DNA of 64,000 bases from Chryseobacterium phocaeense (GTDB lineage Bacteria > Bacteroidota > Bacteroidia > Flavobacteriales > Weeksellaceae). A program made the position numbers and the translations under genes. The notes under the pieces were generated by a model that was given only the letters and a program-made list of their open reading frames with translations, searched no databases and had not been told where the DNA came from. This document shows positions 1 to 8,542 of this stretch, one piece after another. Positions within the stretch are counted from its first letter, which is position 1. Each line of letters begins with the position of its first letter. The DNA lies in contig NZ_LT827015.1 of assembly GCF_900169075.1 (NCBI RefSeq), positions 558,001-622,000 of the forward strand. The letters are read 5' to 3'.

Positions 1-176
1 GGACGAGTCCGGAAATTACAGTTCCTGCAAATGCCGTTAATGTGAATATTGCAGTCAATGGTAACGGGCCGGCTTCATCAACGCTAAAGGTACAGATTTT
101 TGTAGACGGACAGCTTAAGAAAGAAGGAACATCCAGCGGGCAGATCCTTTCTGCGAATGCTAATTATACATTTTAA
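1..176 (+). CDS. C-terminal end of an unidentified protein (partial)
   Basis: A reading frame enters from the left edge and ends at the TAA at 174-176. It gives 57 residues ending VDGQLKKEGTSSGQILSAN followed by NYTF. The piece is rich in Val, Asn, Ser and Gly and reads like beta-strands of a secreted or carbohydrate-binding-like domain. I do not recognise the family. A rho-independent hairpin follows about 120 bases downstream. Function cannot be assigned from this fragment. Confidence 0.6.
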   Translation, partial: TSPEITVPANAVNVNIAVNGNGPASSTLKVQIFVDGQLKKEGTSSGQILSANANYTF

Positions 177-292
177 AACTAAAACTAACATCAAATAAAC
201 AGACACCGATCATATAATTTTTATATTAATTTTTCATGGACTCTTTAAAATCACAATTTTGTTGAGCTTTTAAAAAGTGTTAATTTCTCTAC

Positions 293-322
293 AAAGGTCG
301 CGAGCTCCTTTTCGCGGCCTTT
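293..322 (+). terminator. Hairpin downstream of the first gene
   Basis: The arms AAAGGTCGCGA and TCGCGGCCTTT pair with one G-U wobble around an 8-base loop and are followed by a TTTAATTTTAAATTTTTT stretch. It probably ends the transcript of the partial gene at the left edge. Confidence 0.6.
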
Positions 323-344
323 AATTTTAAATTTTTTACGGAAA

Positions 345-374
345 TCAAAAGGCTGTCCAAAGACAGCCTTTTGA
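345..374 (-). terminator. Terminator of tyrS
   Basis: A perfect 13-bp stem, TCAAAAGGCTGTC pairing with GACAGCCTTTTGA, encloses a 4-base loop. It lies 28 bases past the tyrS stop codon on the minus strand. The stem carries its own A/T-rich ends, so it may stop transcription from both sides. Confidence 0.7.
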
Positions 375-402
375 TGTGATGATATAATTAATAATTTAAA
401 TC

Positions 403-1698
403 TTACTGAACTTTTACAATAAAATAACTCTTTTTACCCTTTTGAAGCAGCAGGAATTTGCCGTCAATCAGGTCAGTTTCATTAGCGGTATAAGTATCGT
501 TTACCTTATTCTTATTTACAGAAATGGAATTTCCCTTGATCTCTCTTTGCGCCTCACTTTTAGACTTCAAAAACCCTGATTTTTCAGAAAGAAGATCAAT
601 AATGTTCACTCCCAAAACATCAGCCTTTGGAAGCTCTTTTTGAGGAACGCCATCAAAAACCTCAAGGAAAGTTTCTTCATCAAGGCTTACCAGGTCTTCA
701 GCGGTAGAACGTCCGAAAAGTATTTCAGAAGCCTTCAGCGCTTTTTCGTATTCTTCTCTGCCATGTACCCAAACCGTTACTTCCTCAGCCAGTCTCTTCT
801 GAAGTTTTCTTTCATGCGCGGCAGTTTTATGTTCCTCAATTAAAGCTTCGATTTCTTCTTTTCCTATAAACGTATAGAATTTAATAAATCGTTCAGCATC
901 TTCATCCGTAGCATTCAGCCAGAACTGGTAGAATTTATAAGGGGATGTTTTCTTTTTGTCCAGCCAGTAATTTTCACCGCTTTCAGACTTTCCGAATTTA
1001 GACCCGTCAGCTTTCGTGATCAAAGGAACCGTTAATGCAAACGCTTCTCCCTGAGCCTTTCTGCGGATCAGCTCGGTACCCGTAGTGATATTTCCCCACT
1101 GGTCTGAACCTCCCATCTGAAGCTTCACATTGTTATTTTGATACAGGTGAAGGAAATCATATCCCTGGATCAGCTGGTACGTGAATTCCGTAAAGCTCAT
1201 CCCATCTGCTCCGCCATCTCCGGAAAACCTCTTTTTTACGGAATCTTTAGCCATCATATAATTAACGGTGATATTCTTCCCGACATTTTTAGCAAAATCC
1301 AGGAAAGAAATATTTTTCATCCAGTCATAGTTATTAACTAATTCGGCTTTGTTAGGACCGTTATCCTCAAAATTCAAAAATCTTGAAAGCTGGTTTTTTA
1401 AGCAGTCTACATAATGAAGAAGGGTAGCTTCGTCCAGCAGGTTTCTTTCTGCAGATTTTCCGGACGGGTCACCAATCATTCCTGTAGCACCTCCTACCAG
1501 TGCAATAGGCTTATGGCCATGCTGCTGGAAATGGGCCAGGATTTTAATCTGAATAAGACTTCCGATATGCAAAGAATCAGCAGTAGGGTCGAAACCAATA
1601 TATGCAGTAGTTACCTCTTTATTCAGTTGTTCATCGGTACCTGGCATCATATCGGCAAAAAGACCACGCCATTTAAGTTCTTCTATAAAGGAATTCAT
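403..1698 (-). CDS. tyrS: Tyrosyl-tRNA synthetase
   Basis: Class I aminoacyl-tRNA synthetase that attaches tyrosine to tRNA-Tyr in the cytoplasm. The 431-residue protein has the HIGH-type motif as HIGS at residues 44-47, the tyrosine-pocket stretch [15 protein letters not shown] (here [11 protein letters not shown]), the KMSKS-type loop as KFGKS near residue 235, and a C-terminal S4-like RNA-binding domain. The ATG at 1698 gives the usual bacterial length (MNSFIEEL). The frame stays open a further 36 codons upstream, but those residues lie beyond the likely transcription start, because a -7 box sits at 1726-1733. The gene is monocistronic with its own terminator. Confidence 0.95.
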   Translation of the reverse strand: MNSFIEELKWRGLFADMMPGTDEQLNKEVTTAYIGFDPTADSLHIGSLIQIKILAHFQQHGHKPIALVGGATGMIGDPSGKSAERNLLDEATLLHYVDCLKNQLSRFLNFEDNGPNKAELVNNYDWMKNISFLDFAKNVGKNITVNYMMAKDSVKKRFSGDGGADGMSFTEFTYQLIQGYDFLHLYQNNNVKLQMGGSDQWGNITTGTELIRRKAQGEAFALTVPLITKADGSKFGKSESGENYWLDKKKTSPYKFYQFWLNATDEDAERFIKFYTFIGKEEIEALIEEHKTAAHERKLQKRLAEEVTVWVHGREEYEKALKASEILFGRSTAEDLVSLDEETFLEVFDGVPQKELPKADVLGVNIIDLLSEKSGFLKSKSEAQREIKGNSISVNKNKVNDTYTANETDLIDGKFLLLQKGKKSYFIVKVQ

Positions 1699-1725
1699 CT
1701 GTTTTTCTTTAAAATTTTTACCGTG

Positions 1726-1733
1726 CAAAGATA
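1726..1733 (-). promoter_or_regulatory. Probable -7 box of tyrS
   Basis: On the minus strand the sequence reads TATCTTTG, a full match to the Bacteroidota -7 consensus TAnnTTTG. It is 27 bases before the ATG at 1698, giving a leader of about 20 bases. No clear -33 TTG was seen. Confidence 0.5.
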
Positions 1734-1821
1734 GTAAATTTGATGGTAAAAATAAATGAAGAGCGGAGATGCTAATCTCAGACAGTTTCATATCTATGCC
1801 GGCCATTTCTTTTTCAGATCA

Positions 1822-2058
1822 TCACAATTGATTACAATGCCCGTATTTTGTCTCAATTTTAATTTCAGAAACGGTATCACCTTTAAAGATCAGAACGAGC
1901 ATTGTTCTTTTGGGAAACAATAGAATATTTTTGATCAGGAGAGTATAGCTCCAGGTATCGGATGGGTAGAAATTAGATTCATGCCCTAAATCTTTTATAA
2001 TTTCTCTTTTATTTTTGCCGATCAAATGGGCATACCGGCTGTTGTTTTTATTTTTCAT
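1822..2058 (-). CDS. Small conserved protein, BamE/SmpA-like fold
   Basis: 78 residues with no signal peptide. The pattern is LIGKNKREIIKDLG, then an aromatic TWSYTL strand, then MLVLIFKGDTVSEIKIE. The order 'LiGk...v...lG', followed by a Trp/Tyr strand and then 'v.F.....v..i', resembles the small BamE/SmpA-type alpha-beta domain. That domain is often seen in lipoproteins, but no Cys lipobox is present here. The fold assignment is inference. It is transcribed in the same direction as tyrS, 124 bases upstream, and probably has its own promoter because the tyrS box lies between them. Role unknown. Confidence 0.6.
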   Translation of the reverse strand: MKNKNNSRYAHLIGKNKREIIKDLGHESNFYPSDTWSYTLLIKNILLFPKRTMLVLIFKGDTVSEIKIETKYGHCNQL

Positions 2059-2148
2059 CTGTGTGTTTTTGAATCATTGATTCTAAAAAAGTAGGATTTT
2101 GGAAGTCATGGATGTTTATCTGATGAAAAAAGAAGTTATTATAATGTC

Positions 2149-2183
2149 AATATTACAGAGGGATTGTCCTCTGTAATATTTTT
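2149..2183 (+). terminator. Strong hairpin with T-run and no upstream gene
   Basis: The arms AATATTACAGAGG and CCTCTGTAATATT (13 bp, perfect) flank a 6-base loop. A TTTTT run ends at 2183. The nearest gene to the left is on the other strand, so no annotated + strand transcript needs this terminator. Confidence 0.65.
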
Positions 2184-2411
2184 GAAATCATTGTGTTTTT
2201 AGAATCCTTGGTGTATTTTTTATAAGGGAATATTGTATTTTTTGTTAAACTTTTTTAATCAGATAAACATCCGTGAACTTTAGTCCGTCCTAATTTTTTG
2301 TGTTGGCCAAATATATATTGAAAATGAGGCATCTTACAATATTAAAACGTTACTTTTTGTTATTAATCTTTAATTTTAAAATATAAAATTGTTAAAATAT
2401 AGTTTTTTAGT

Positions 2412-2429
2412 TTATTGATTATCAGTGTT
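2412..2429 (+). repeat. 18-bp motif identical to one at 49174-49191
   Basis: TTATTGATTATCAGTGTT occurs here and, without mismatch, at 49174-49191. Its core TGATTATCA is a near-perfect palindrome (TGAT-W-ATCA). The shared core TGATTATCAG also occurs at 14455-14464 and on the minus strand at 14306-14315. All four are intergenic. Confidence 0.6.
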
Positions 2430-2465
2430 TTATTTTTTAATTAGCGTTAATTTAAAAACGCATGC

Positions 2466-2492
2466 AAAAATCTACCAAAATAGTAGATTTTT
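2466..2492 (+). terminator. Terminator-like hairpin upstream of the sigma factor
   Basis: The arms AAAAATCTAC and GTAGATTTTT (10 bp, perfect) flank a 7-base loop. The 3' arm ends in five T. It lies about 80 bases before the sigma factor promoter and could end a short upstream transcript. Confidence 0.5.
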
Positions 2493-2568
2493 ATATGAAT
2501 TACTGAACTGCACCAACCCATAAATGGAATATTGGGAGTGAAATAATTAATAACAGCTTGATCTGGCA

Positions 2569-2599
2569 TTTGTTCTTTCACTTAAAAAAATTATATTTG
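2569..2599 (+). promoter_or_regulatory. Promoter of the ECF sigma factor
   Basis: A TTTG at 2569-2572, a 19-base spacer and TATATTTG at 2592-2599 match the Bacteroidota promoter (TTG, about 19, TAnnTTTG). Transcription should begin about 6 bases after the -7 box, at or next to the ATG at 2606, so the mRNA is probably leaderless. Confidence 0.65.
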
Positions 2600-2605
2600 T
2601 TAGTA

Positions 2606-3166
2606 ATGAACGACGAACAGCTATTCCAGCTTATTCAAAAAGCTAAAGAAAAAGACCAGAAGGCCCAGACCAGACTCATCAATGTTTTTTGGGTGGATGT
2701 TTTCTCTTTTGTCATGAAAAAAGTGAGGGATGAAAATGATGCAGACGAGATTACCGTTAATGTTTTTTCAAAAGTGCTGTCGAAGCTGGATATGTTTGAT
2801 CCGCATTTTCAGTTTAAAACCTGGATTTTAACCATTGCCCAGAACACCGTGATTGATTTCTGGAGAAAAAAAAGCCGGGAAAATCAGGATCCGACTGAAC
2901 ATCTGGATGAAGTTAAAAACCAGTTTGCAAAATCTCCCGAAGAACTGATGATCTCTGATGAAGAACAGAAAAAAATTATCAAGACCATCGAATCACTGGA
3001 CGCCAATTACCAGGACATTATCAAATTAAGGTTTTTTGAAGAAAAAAGCATCAAAGAAATTGCAGAAGAGCTGGGAATTTCTGTAGCCAATACCAAAGTA
3101 AGGGTCATGCGTGCTAAAAAAGTACTGGCAGAGCTCCTGAAAAATAATGACTTCGATGATAATTAA
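2606..3166 (+). CDS. RNA polymerase sigma factor, ECF type
   Basis: 186-residue sigma-70-family factor that directs RNA polymerase to alternative promoters. Region 2 covers about residues 20-90, with the core ADEITVNVFSKVLSKLDMFD followed by the DNA-melting FKTWILTIAQNTVIDFWRK stretch. Region 4 covers about 125-180, with the helix-turn-helix EKSIKEIAEELGISVANTKV. The ATG at 2606 is preferred over an in-frame TTG further upstream, because the promoter's -7 box ends at 2599. No anti-sigma gene is adjacent, since lipA follows after 157 bases, so control must be elsewhere or at the level of expression. Confidence 0.9.
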   Translation: MNDEQLFQLIQKAKEKDQKAQTRLINVFWVDVFSFVMKKVRDENDADEITVNVFSKVLSKLDMFDPHFQFKTWILTIAQNTVIDFWRKKSRENQDPTEHLDEVKNQFAKSPEELMISDEEQKKIIKTIESLDANYQDIIKLRFFEEKSIKEIAEELGISVANTKVRVMRAKKVLAELLKNNDFDDN

Positions 3167-3172
3167 TTATTT

Positions 3173-3200
3173 TAATCCCTAATCCCTAATCCCTAATCCC
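3173..3200 (+). repeat. Four tandem TAATCCC heptamers
   Basis: Perfect units lie at 3173-3179, 3180-3186, 3187-3193 and 3194-3200, followed by a degenerate TGATTCC. The reverse complement, GGGATTA, appears in tandem at 28546-28575. The repeat sits in the spacer between the sigma factor and lipA. Confidence 0.8.
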
Positions 3201-3299
3201 TGATTCCTGAATCTCCCAATTTCTCAACGTCTTGATTAATTAAAAAACATTATCTGTTCCATCAATTTTTCCGGTAGATGGTTTCCATTAAAAATTCCT

Positions 3300-3307
3300 T
3301 AACTTTG
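3300..3307 (+). promoter_or_regulatory. Probable -7 box of lipA
   Basis: TAACTTTG matches TAnnTTTG and lies 16 bases before the lipA ATG. The -33 element is not clear. Confidence 0.5.
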
Positions 3308-3323
3308 AACTTCAATTTTAGAG

Positions 3324-4190
3324 ATGGAAAATTTAGTGCAAGATACTACTGTTCAAAAACCAAAGTGGATCCGTGTAAAACTTCCTACAGGAAAGAACTA
3401 CCGGGAATTGAGAAGCTTGGTCGACAAATATAAATTAAATACCATATGCCAGAGCGGAAGCTGCCCGAATATGGGAGAATGCTGGGGAGAAGGAACGGCA
3501 ACGTTCATGATCTTAGGAAATATCTGTACCAGAAGCTGTGGATTTTGTGGCGTAAAAACCGGGAAACCGCTTGATGTGAACTGGGATGAGCCGGAAAAAG
3601 TGGCCCGCTCCATCAAATTAATGAAGATCAAGCATGCGGTTCTTACTTCTGTAGACCGCGATGATCTGAAAGATATGGGTTCTATCCTTTGGGGTGAAAC
3701 GGTAAATGCTGTAAGAAGAATATCTCCTGGGACTACTATGGAAACCCTTATCCCGGATTTCCAGGGGCTTACCAAGCATCTTGACAGGCTGGTAGCTGTA
3801 GCTCCTGAAGTGATCTCTCACAATATGGAAACCGTAAAACGTTTGACAAGAGAAGTAAGAATTCAGGCTAAATATGAACGAAGCCTGGAAGTACTGAGAT
3901 ACTTAAAGGAAGCTGGACAGAGAAGAACGAAAACAGGTGTAATGCTTGGTTTGGGCGAAACCAGGGATGAGGTTTTCCAGACCATTGAAGATATCAGAAA
4001 CGCCAACGTAGACGTAATCACGCTTGGCCAGTACCTTCAGCCAACCAAAAAACATCTGCCGGTAAAAAAATTCATTACGCCGGAAGAGTTTGATGAGTTC
4101 GGGGATTTTGCAAGAAGCTTAGGTTTCAGACATGTGGAAAGCTCACCATTAGTAAGAAGCTCTTACCACGCTGAAAAGCATATACACTAA
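3324..4190 (+). CDS. lipA: Lipoyl synthase
   Basis: Radical SAM enzyme that inserts two sulfurs into octanoyl groups on lipoyl domains, the last step of lipoate synthesis in the cytoplasm. 288 residues, normal length. The auxiliary cluster ligands are C42, C47 and C53 ([12 protein letters not shown]). The radical SAM motif CxxxCxxC is C68, C72 and C75 (CTRSCGFC). The C-terminal RSSYHAEKH stretch contains the conserved RSSY ligand region. The start at 3324 follows a -7 box, and the gene ends at a strong terminator, so it is probably monocistronic. Confidence 0.97.
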   Translation: MENLVQDTTVQKPKWIRVKLPTGKNYRELRSLVDKYKLNTICQSGSCPNMGECWGEGTATFMILGNICTRSCGFCGVKTGKPLDVNWDEPEKVARSIKLMKIKHAVLTSVDRDDLKDMGSILWGETVNAVRRISPGTTMETLIPDFQGLTKHLDRLVAVAPEVISHNMETVKRLTREVRIQAKYERSLEVLRYLKEAGQRRTKTGVMLGLGETRDEVFQTIEDIRNANVDVITLGQYLQPTKKHLPVKKFITPEEFDEFGDFARSLGFRHVESSPLVRSSYHAEKHIH

Positions 4191-4200
4191 AAAAACAAGG

Positions 4201-4225
4201 CCGCTCGGAAGAGCGGTTTTTTTTT
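4201..4225 (+). terminator. Terminator of lipA
   Basis: The stem CCGCTC/GAGCGG has a GGAA tetraloop and nine T residues, ten bases after the lipA stop. Confidence 0.9.
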
Positions 4226-4226
4226 A

Positions 4227-4314
4227 ATTAAAAGATTAAAAGATTAAAAGATTAAAAGATTAAAAGATTAAAAGATTAAATGATTAAATGATTAAATGAT
4301 TAAATGATTAAAAG
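4227..4314. repeat. 11-unit 8-bp tandem repeat
   Basis: Exactly 88 bp: six ATTAAAAG units (4227-4274), four ATTAAATG (4275-4306), and one ATTAAAAG (4307-4314). The block arrangement of the two variants suggests expansion by slippage after a point change. It lies just past the lipA terminator in a convergent spacer, so no coding effect is expected. Confidence 0.9.
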
Positions 4315-4335
4315 AATTATCTAAAATTCAATAGG

Positions 4336-4353
4336 GGTGGGCTTTAGCCCGCC
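4336..4353. repeat. GC-rich REP-like palindrome
   Basis: GGTGGGCT and AGCCCGCC pair (one G-U) around two bases, standing out as GC-rich in an AT-rich spacer. It resembles short dispersed extragenic palindromes. Only one copy is seen in this window. Confidence 0.4.
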
Positions 4354-4457
4354 TTAAGAAAATAAATCCATCATCCCTCTTTAGCCAAAACCTGAATTTT
4401 TACGGAAAACATCTGTGCAAATCCGTATAATCCATAGTTTTTAAAATATTTCTTTGT

Positions 4458-5318
4458 CTAATCCACTACTTTAATATTCTTCAAATGCTTTCTCCTGAAC
4501 TCAGATGGCGTTTCACCCGTATGCTGCTTGAAAAGCTTATTAAAATAGGACAAACTCTCAAAACCCACCTGGAAACAAACCTCAGTTACGGAATAGTCCT
4601 TCAGAAGAAATATTTTCGCCTGATTGATCCGGTAATTATTTACAAATTCAGTGAACGTCATATTCGTCTGCTTTTTAAAATAACGACAGAAAGCAGGAGT
4701 ACTCAGGCTCACCATCTTGGCAATTTCATTGACGTTAGGCTTTTTATCATAATGCTCATGGATATAATCGTAGATGGTTCCCATCCTGATTTTGTCGTTC
4801 AGAAACCACTTGATCCGGGTGTCTTCCTTGTTCAGTTCTTTTACTTCATCTGAAGCAGCAAGGGTTTCGAGAATTTCTATAAGTCCGATCAAAGAATCAA
4901 AAGAATTTTTATCCATGATCTCATGCATTTTTCGGACTACCCGGTTTTTGGTTTCTCCTGAAAATGAAAGCCCTAAATATGATCTTTCGAGAAGTTTTCT
5001 GATATTTTCAAATTCCGGTACGGGAAGTATAATATCCTGAAGAAAATTTTCCCTCATCTGCAGAACCATCTGCCTGCATTCCGTCTGGATGCCGTAGTCG
5101 AAATTCAGATGTGGGACATTGGAGCCGATCAGAAGAAGATCACTTTCTGTAAAGCCTGAAATATCCCTTCCTACGTGACGGATACCGTTAACGGCTTCCA
5201 CATAAACCAGCTCTATTTCGGGGTGATGATGCCAGAAAAAACAGTTCTTTAAAGACGGTGAAAATAGCTTGAAAGATTTTCCCTTTTCAAATTCTATGAT
5301 TTCTTTCTGGATTTTCAT
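4458..5318 (-). CDS. AraC-family transcriptional regulator
   Basis: 286 residues. The N-terminal half is a cupin-like sensor domain (HHHPEIELVYVE, GSNVPH). The C-terminal 100 residues hold the two helix-turn-helix motifs of AraC/XylS: VNEIAKMVSLSTPAFCRYFK, then SVTEVCFQVGFESLSYFNKL with the family signature GFES..YFNKLFK...G.TPSEFR. It is divergent from an MFS exporter starting at 5506, and the 187-bp spacer between them is the likely control region. Ligand unknown; regulation of the neighbouring exporter is inference from gene order. Confidence 0.92.
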   Translation of the reverse strand: MKIQKEIIEFEKGKSFKLFSPSLKNCFFWHHHPEIELVYVEAVNGIRHVGRDISGFTESDLLLIGSNVPHLNFDYGIQTECRQMVLQMRENFLQDIILPVPEFENIRKLLERSYLGLSFSGETKNRVVRKMHEIMDKNSFDSLIGLIEILETLAASDEVKELNKEDTRIKWFLNDKIRMGTIYDYIHEHYDKKPNVNEIAKMVSLSTPAFCRYFKKQTNMTFTEFVNNYRINQAKIFLLKDYSVTEVCFQVGFESLSYFNKLFKQHTGETPSEFRRKHLKNIKVVD

Positions 5319-5505
5319 TTTGTTCTGATTTGATGATTTCTGATTTTAAAATTAAATAAAAAGGTTAATAGGGAGCAAATTTTTATCATTTAAAGAGAAG
5401 TAAAACCCGATATTTCTTACCATTTTTGCACTTTCAAAATAAAGATGGGCAACCCTCTGTATATTTTGAACCATTAAATATTAATTCGAAAATGTTTTAC
5501 TGATC

Positions 5506-6708
5506 ATGAAGATTGATAAAAGAATAATACCGCTGGCCATAGGCGGTTTAGGAATCGGAACTACGGAATTTACCGTAATGGGACTGCTTCCGGATATTGC
5601 AAATACTTTAAAAATCACCATTCCTGAAGCCGGACACCTGATCTCCGCTTACGCAATGGGAGTCGTTATCGGAGCTCCGATCCTGATAGGATATTCTGTA
5701 AAATTCCCCCCTAAAAAAGTGCTGATGGTCTTAATGATCCTTTTCACGTTGTTTAACGGTCTTTCTGCTGTGGCTCCGGATTATACGAGTATGATGATCA
5801 TCAGATTTATGTCCGGGCTTCCCCATGGAGCATTTTTCGGGGTGGGAACAGTTGTGGCATCAAGGATGGCAGGAAAAGGGAAGGAGGCCCTGTATATATC
5901 CCTAATGTTCACGGGACTTACCGTGGCCAATCTGCTTATGGTTCCGCTGGTAACCTATATCGGTCATGTATATCACTGGAGGCTTTATTTTGCTATTGTA
6001 GCTGTAATCGGACTTTTCGCCATATTATTCCTGAAACTCTGGCTTCCTGCGATAGAATCCAATCAGGGTACACACTTCCTTGAAGAGCTGAAATTTCTTA
6101 AAAATAAACAGTCGTGGCTGGTATTGGGAATTACCGCGATAGGATTTGGCGGGCTTTTTACATGGTTTAGTTATATTACTCCTTTAATGACCATCGTAGC
6201 CGGGATTCAAAGCAATCAGATGGCTTACGTAATGATCCTTGCCGGTGCCGGAATGGTGGTCGGAAACCTTGCAGGAGGATTTATTTCCGACAGGCTTGGA
6301 CCAGAAAAAACCTGTGTATTACTGATCTTTCTAATGATGATCTCTCTGGCAGGCGTGTTTTTCCTGGCCGAATATAAAAATACGGCACTTGTTCTTACGT
6401 TTATTTGCGGTGCGTTATCCATGTCGGTAGCAGCACCTATCAATATCATGATGATGAAAGCGGCTCCTAAAAGTGAAATGATGGCGGCGGCTTTTATGCA
6501 GGCAGCCTTCAATATTGCCAATGCAATGGGCGCTTTTCTGGGGGGAATTCCGTTGGAATATGGTCTTTCATTCAAATATCCGTCACTGGTAGGAGTGGGA
6601 ATGACCTTTATTGGTCTGGCCATCAGCTTAAGATACAGATATTTGTACGGTAAAGAGACTCCGGAAGACAAGGAGGCAGCTGTAGAATGTGTGCCTTGTG
6701 ATAAATAA
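5506..6708 (+). CDS. MFS transporter, DHA1/AraJ-like exporter
   Basis: 400 residues, about twelve hydrophobic segments, inner membrane. The first helix GGLGIGTTEFTVMGLLPDIA and the following ISAYAMGVVIGAP match the AraJ/YdhP group of proton-driven drug or sugar efflux proteins. GGFISDRLGPEK is the conserved cytoplasmic loop of the second half. The C-terminus carries a charged tail ending CVPCDK. It is divergent from an AraC regulator that probably controls it. The substrate cannot be predicted. Confidence 0.9.
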   Translation: MKIDKRIIPLAIGGLGIGTTEFTVMGLLPDIANTLKITIPEAGHLISAYAMGVVIGAPILIGYSVKFPPKKVLMVLMILFTLFNGLSAVAPDYTSMMIIRFMSGLPHGAFFGVGTVVASRMAGKGKEALYISLMFTGLTVANLLMVPLVTYIGHVYHWRLYFAIVAVIGLFAILFLKLWLPAIESNQGTHFLEELKFLKNKQSWLVLGITAIGFGGLFTWFSYITPLMTIVAGIQSNQMAYVMILAGAGMVVGNLAGGFISDRLGPEKTCVLLIFLMMISLAGVFFLAEYKNTALVLTFICGALSMSVAAPINIMMMKAAPKSEMMAAAFMQAAFNIANAMGAFLGGIPLEYGLSFKYPSLVGVGMTFIGLAISLRYRYLYGKETPEDKEAAVECVPCDK

Positions 6709-6715
6709 TTAAGAG

Positions 6716-6775
6716 GGCAAAAAGGCAAAAGGGCGAATTTGCTAATTTGCCTATTCGCCTTTTTGCACTTTTGCC
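6716..6775. terminator. Imperfect inverted repeat between convergent genes
   Basis: A 22-base left arm (6716-6737) and right arm (6754-6775) pair with few mismatches. Both are built from AAAAGGC-like words. Its position between the convergent MFS and STAS-like genes fits a bidirectional terminator. Confidence 0.6.
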
Positions 6776-6777
6776 TT

Positions 6778-7158
6778 TTAGACTTCTACCTCATTACCGT
6801 TCTTACACCAGTAAAGAGCATTGTATAAATTTTCTTTGGGAAAGGATTTAAATTCTCCCGGCATCAGAACACTGAAAATATCAGTGAAGTTCTGTACGCT
6901 TTCCTTGTCTGTAACAATGGCTGTCCTGTTCCATTTTGTCAGGTTTTTTAATCCTAAAAACACATCTTCAAGCCATGCCCCCATGGTAAAATTATCCAGA
7001 TCGGTATCTAAATATAAGAGGTAATTCAGCTCGCCAAACTGTTCTACTTTCTCCTTTACATGTGGAATTACAAGGTTCTCAAAATCTTCTTTAGTCACTT
7101 CTCCCGTTGCATTGAATGCCGCAACATTCTCAGGAGCTTCCGGAATAATCGTTATCAT
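6778..7158 (-). CDS. SpoIIAA/STAS-like protein (DUF3478 type)
   Basis: 126 residues beginning MITIIPEAPENVAAF. It has the alternating strand-helix pattern of the SpoIIAA-like STAS group: a first strand with 'vaafnatGevtkeDFe', a central YLLYLDTDLDNFTMGAWLED strand-helix, and RTAIVTDKESVQNF. Members are small cytosolic proteins of poorly known role. The ATG at 7158 is chosen because the open frame upstream would overlap the divergent oxidoreductase gene. It shares a short divergent promoter region with that gene. Confidence 0.75.
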   Translation of the reverse strand: MITIIPEAPENVAAFNATGEVTKEDFENLVIPHVKEKVEQFGELNYLLYLDTDLDNFTMGAWLEDVFLGLKNLTKWNRTAIVTDKESVQNFTDIFSVLMPGEFKSFPKENLYNALYWCKNGNEVEV

Positions 7159-7237
7159 ATCAGTTAATTTTATGTGGTTGGATTTTAAAGCTGGGTACAA
7201 TAATTGCACCATAAAATGATAATAAATAGTTAAAAAA

Positions 7238-7247
7238 CACATATGTG
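7238..7247. promoter_or_regulatory. Palindrome in a divergent promoter
   Basis: CACATATGTG is a perfect 10-bp palindrome 28 bases before the oxidoreductase ATG and 80 bases before the divergent STAS-like ATG. It could be an operator; no regulator is adjacent. Confidence 0.3.
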
Positions 7248-7274
7248 GTACATTTTTTAATATAATATTCAAAT

Positions 7275-8480
7275 ATGGATTTAAAATCGAACGAACCCTT
7301 CTGGCTTTTAAAAAACGGACTGACATCTTCATATCCGTCCCTCAAATCAAATGAATCCTGCGATATCCTCATTATAGGAGGAGGCATTACCGGTAGCCTT
7401 ATTGCCCATCAGATGGTCAGTGACGGTTATAAAACCATCCTGATCGATAAACGGGAGATCTGTAACGGAAGCACTTCTGCAACCACGTCTATGCTACAGT
7501 ATGAAATAGATGTTCCTCTGTTTGAACTTATAGAAAAGATCGGTGAAAAGGGAGCTGTTGAAAGTTACAAAGCCTGTTCAGATGCCATAGATATTCTCGA
7601 AAAGCTTTCAAAACAAATCCGTTCAGAGGCTGGTTTTAAAAGGAAAAAATCCCTGTATTTCGCGGCAAAAAAGAAAGATGCAAACTGGCTGAAGAAAGAA
7701 TGGGAAACCAGAAAAAATGCCGGATTTGACGTTAAATGGCTGGAAGCAGACCAGATCCTGGATCAGTTTGGCTTTGAGAATACGTATGGTGGTATCCTCT
7801 CGAAGCAGGGAGCGAGTATCGATGCATTTAAATTTGCCCACGAATTATTGGAACATAATCTAAAAAAAGGACTGGGTGTATTCGATAAAACTGAAATGAA
7901 GAAAGTAGAATATCACAAGGGTTTTAACCTGGTAACCGTAGACAGTGGTTTTCAGATTAAAGCTAAAAAAATAATCTACTGTATTGGTTATGAAAGTAAA
8001 AATCTCATTAAAGAAGATTTTGTGGATTTAAAAAGCACCTATGCCATTGTTTCAGAAATTGATGATGATAAATTCAAAAACATAGCGAACACTTTGGTCT
8101 GGAATACCAGTGACCCTTACCTCTACATGCGGACAACAGATGACAGAAGGCTTTTGATTGGCGGAGGAGATGAGGATTTTTATGATGCTGAAAAACGCGA
8201 TGCCCTGTTAAGCAAAAAGGAGCGGGAAATCCTGAGAAACCTGAAGAAAATAAAACCGGATTATCATTTCTATACCGACTTTGTCTGGGCCGGGACATTT
8301 GGGGAAACCAAGGACGGGCTTCCATACATCGGGGAACATAAAAAATTTAAGAACTCCTATTTTGTCCTTGGTTTTGGAGGTAATGGGATTACATTTTCGG
8401 TGACGGGAATGGATATGGCTTCAAAATTTATAAAAAATAAAAAGCACCCGCTGTCAGAGTATTTCAGATTCGGGAGATAG
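7275..8480 (+). CDS. FAD-dependent oxidoreductase, DAO family
   Basis: 401 residues. An N-terminal dinucleotide-binding motif, CDILIIGGGITGSLIAHQM at about residues 29-47, is followed by LIDKREICNGSTSATT, typical of D-amino-acid-oxidase-like (GlpD/SoxA-like) flavoproteins. The C-terminal GLPYIGEHKKFKNSYFVLGFGGNGITFS closes the FAD site. Such enzymes oxidise secondary amines or amino acids; the substrate here is unknown. There is no signal peptide, so it is cytosolic. The gene stands alone and is followed by REP-like hairpins. Confidence 0.88.
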   Translation: MDLKSNEPFWLLKNGLTSSYPSLKSNESCDILIIGGGITGSLIAHQMVSDGYKTILIDKREICNGSTSATTSMLQYEIDVPLFELIEKIGEKGAVESYKACSDAIDILEKLSKQIRSEAGFKRKKSLYFAAKKKDANWLKKEWETRKNAGFDVKWLEADQILDQFGFENTYGGILSKQGASIDAFKFAHELLEHNLKKGLGVFDKTEMKKVEYHKGFNLVTVDSGFQIKAKKIIYCIGYESKNLIKEDFVDLKSTYAIVSEIDDDKFKNIANTLVWNTSDPYLYMRTTDDRRLLIGGGDEDFYDAEKRDALLSKKEREILRNLKKIKPDYHFYTDFVWAGTFGETKDGLPYIGEHKKFKNSYFVLGFGGNGITFSVTGMDMASKFIKNKKHPLSEYFRFGR

Positions 8481-8494
8481 CTTAGGATGTAGTA

Positions 8495-8542
8495 TAAGAC
8501 TAAGACTAAGATTAAAGTTGAGGTTGAGGTTGAGATTGAAAA
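8495..8542 (+). repeat. Degenerate hexamer tandem repeat
   Basis: Eight 6-base units run TAAGAC, TAAGAC, TAAGAT, TAAAGT, TGAGGT, TGAGGT, TGAGAT, TGAAAA. They lead directly into the first arm of the REP-like element. Confidence 0.7.

Larger units (their letters stand above)
2059..2568. other. 510-bp AT-rich intergenic region with two orphan hairpins
   Basis: There is no credible ORF on either strand. It contains two terminator-like hairpins facing right (2149-2183 and 2466-2492) and an 18-base motif repeated exactly at 49174. It also supplies upstream DNA for the leftward 78-residue gene and the rightward sigma factor. The spacing of the two hairpins would allow one or two short transcripts. 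Confidence 0.5.

Noticed and set aside
1699..1806. 36-codon N-terminal extension of tyrS
   Set aside because: It lies upstream of a TATCTTTG promoter box, is atypical in composition for the family, and the ATG at 1698 gives the usual length.
4227..4314. Possible CRISPR-like array
   Set aside because: Units are contiguous 8-mers without spacers, so this is a simple tandem repeat.
6225..6728. 167-codon open frame on the minus strand inside the MFS gene
   Set aside because: Antisense shadow of a clear transporter gene; no recognisable protein features.
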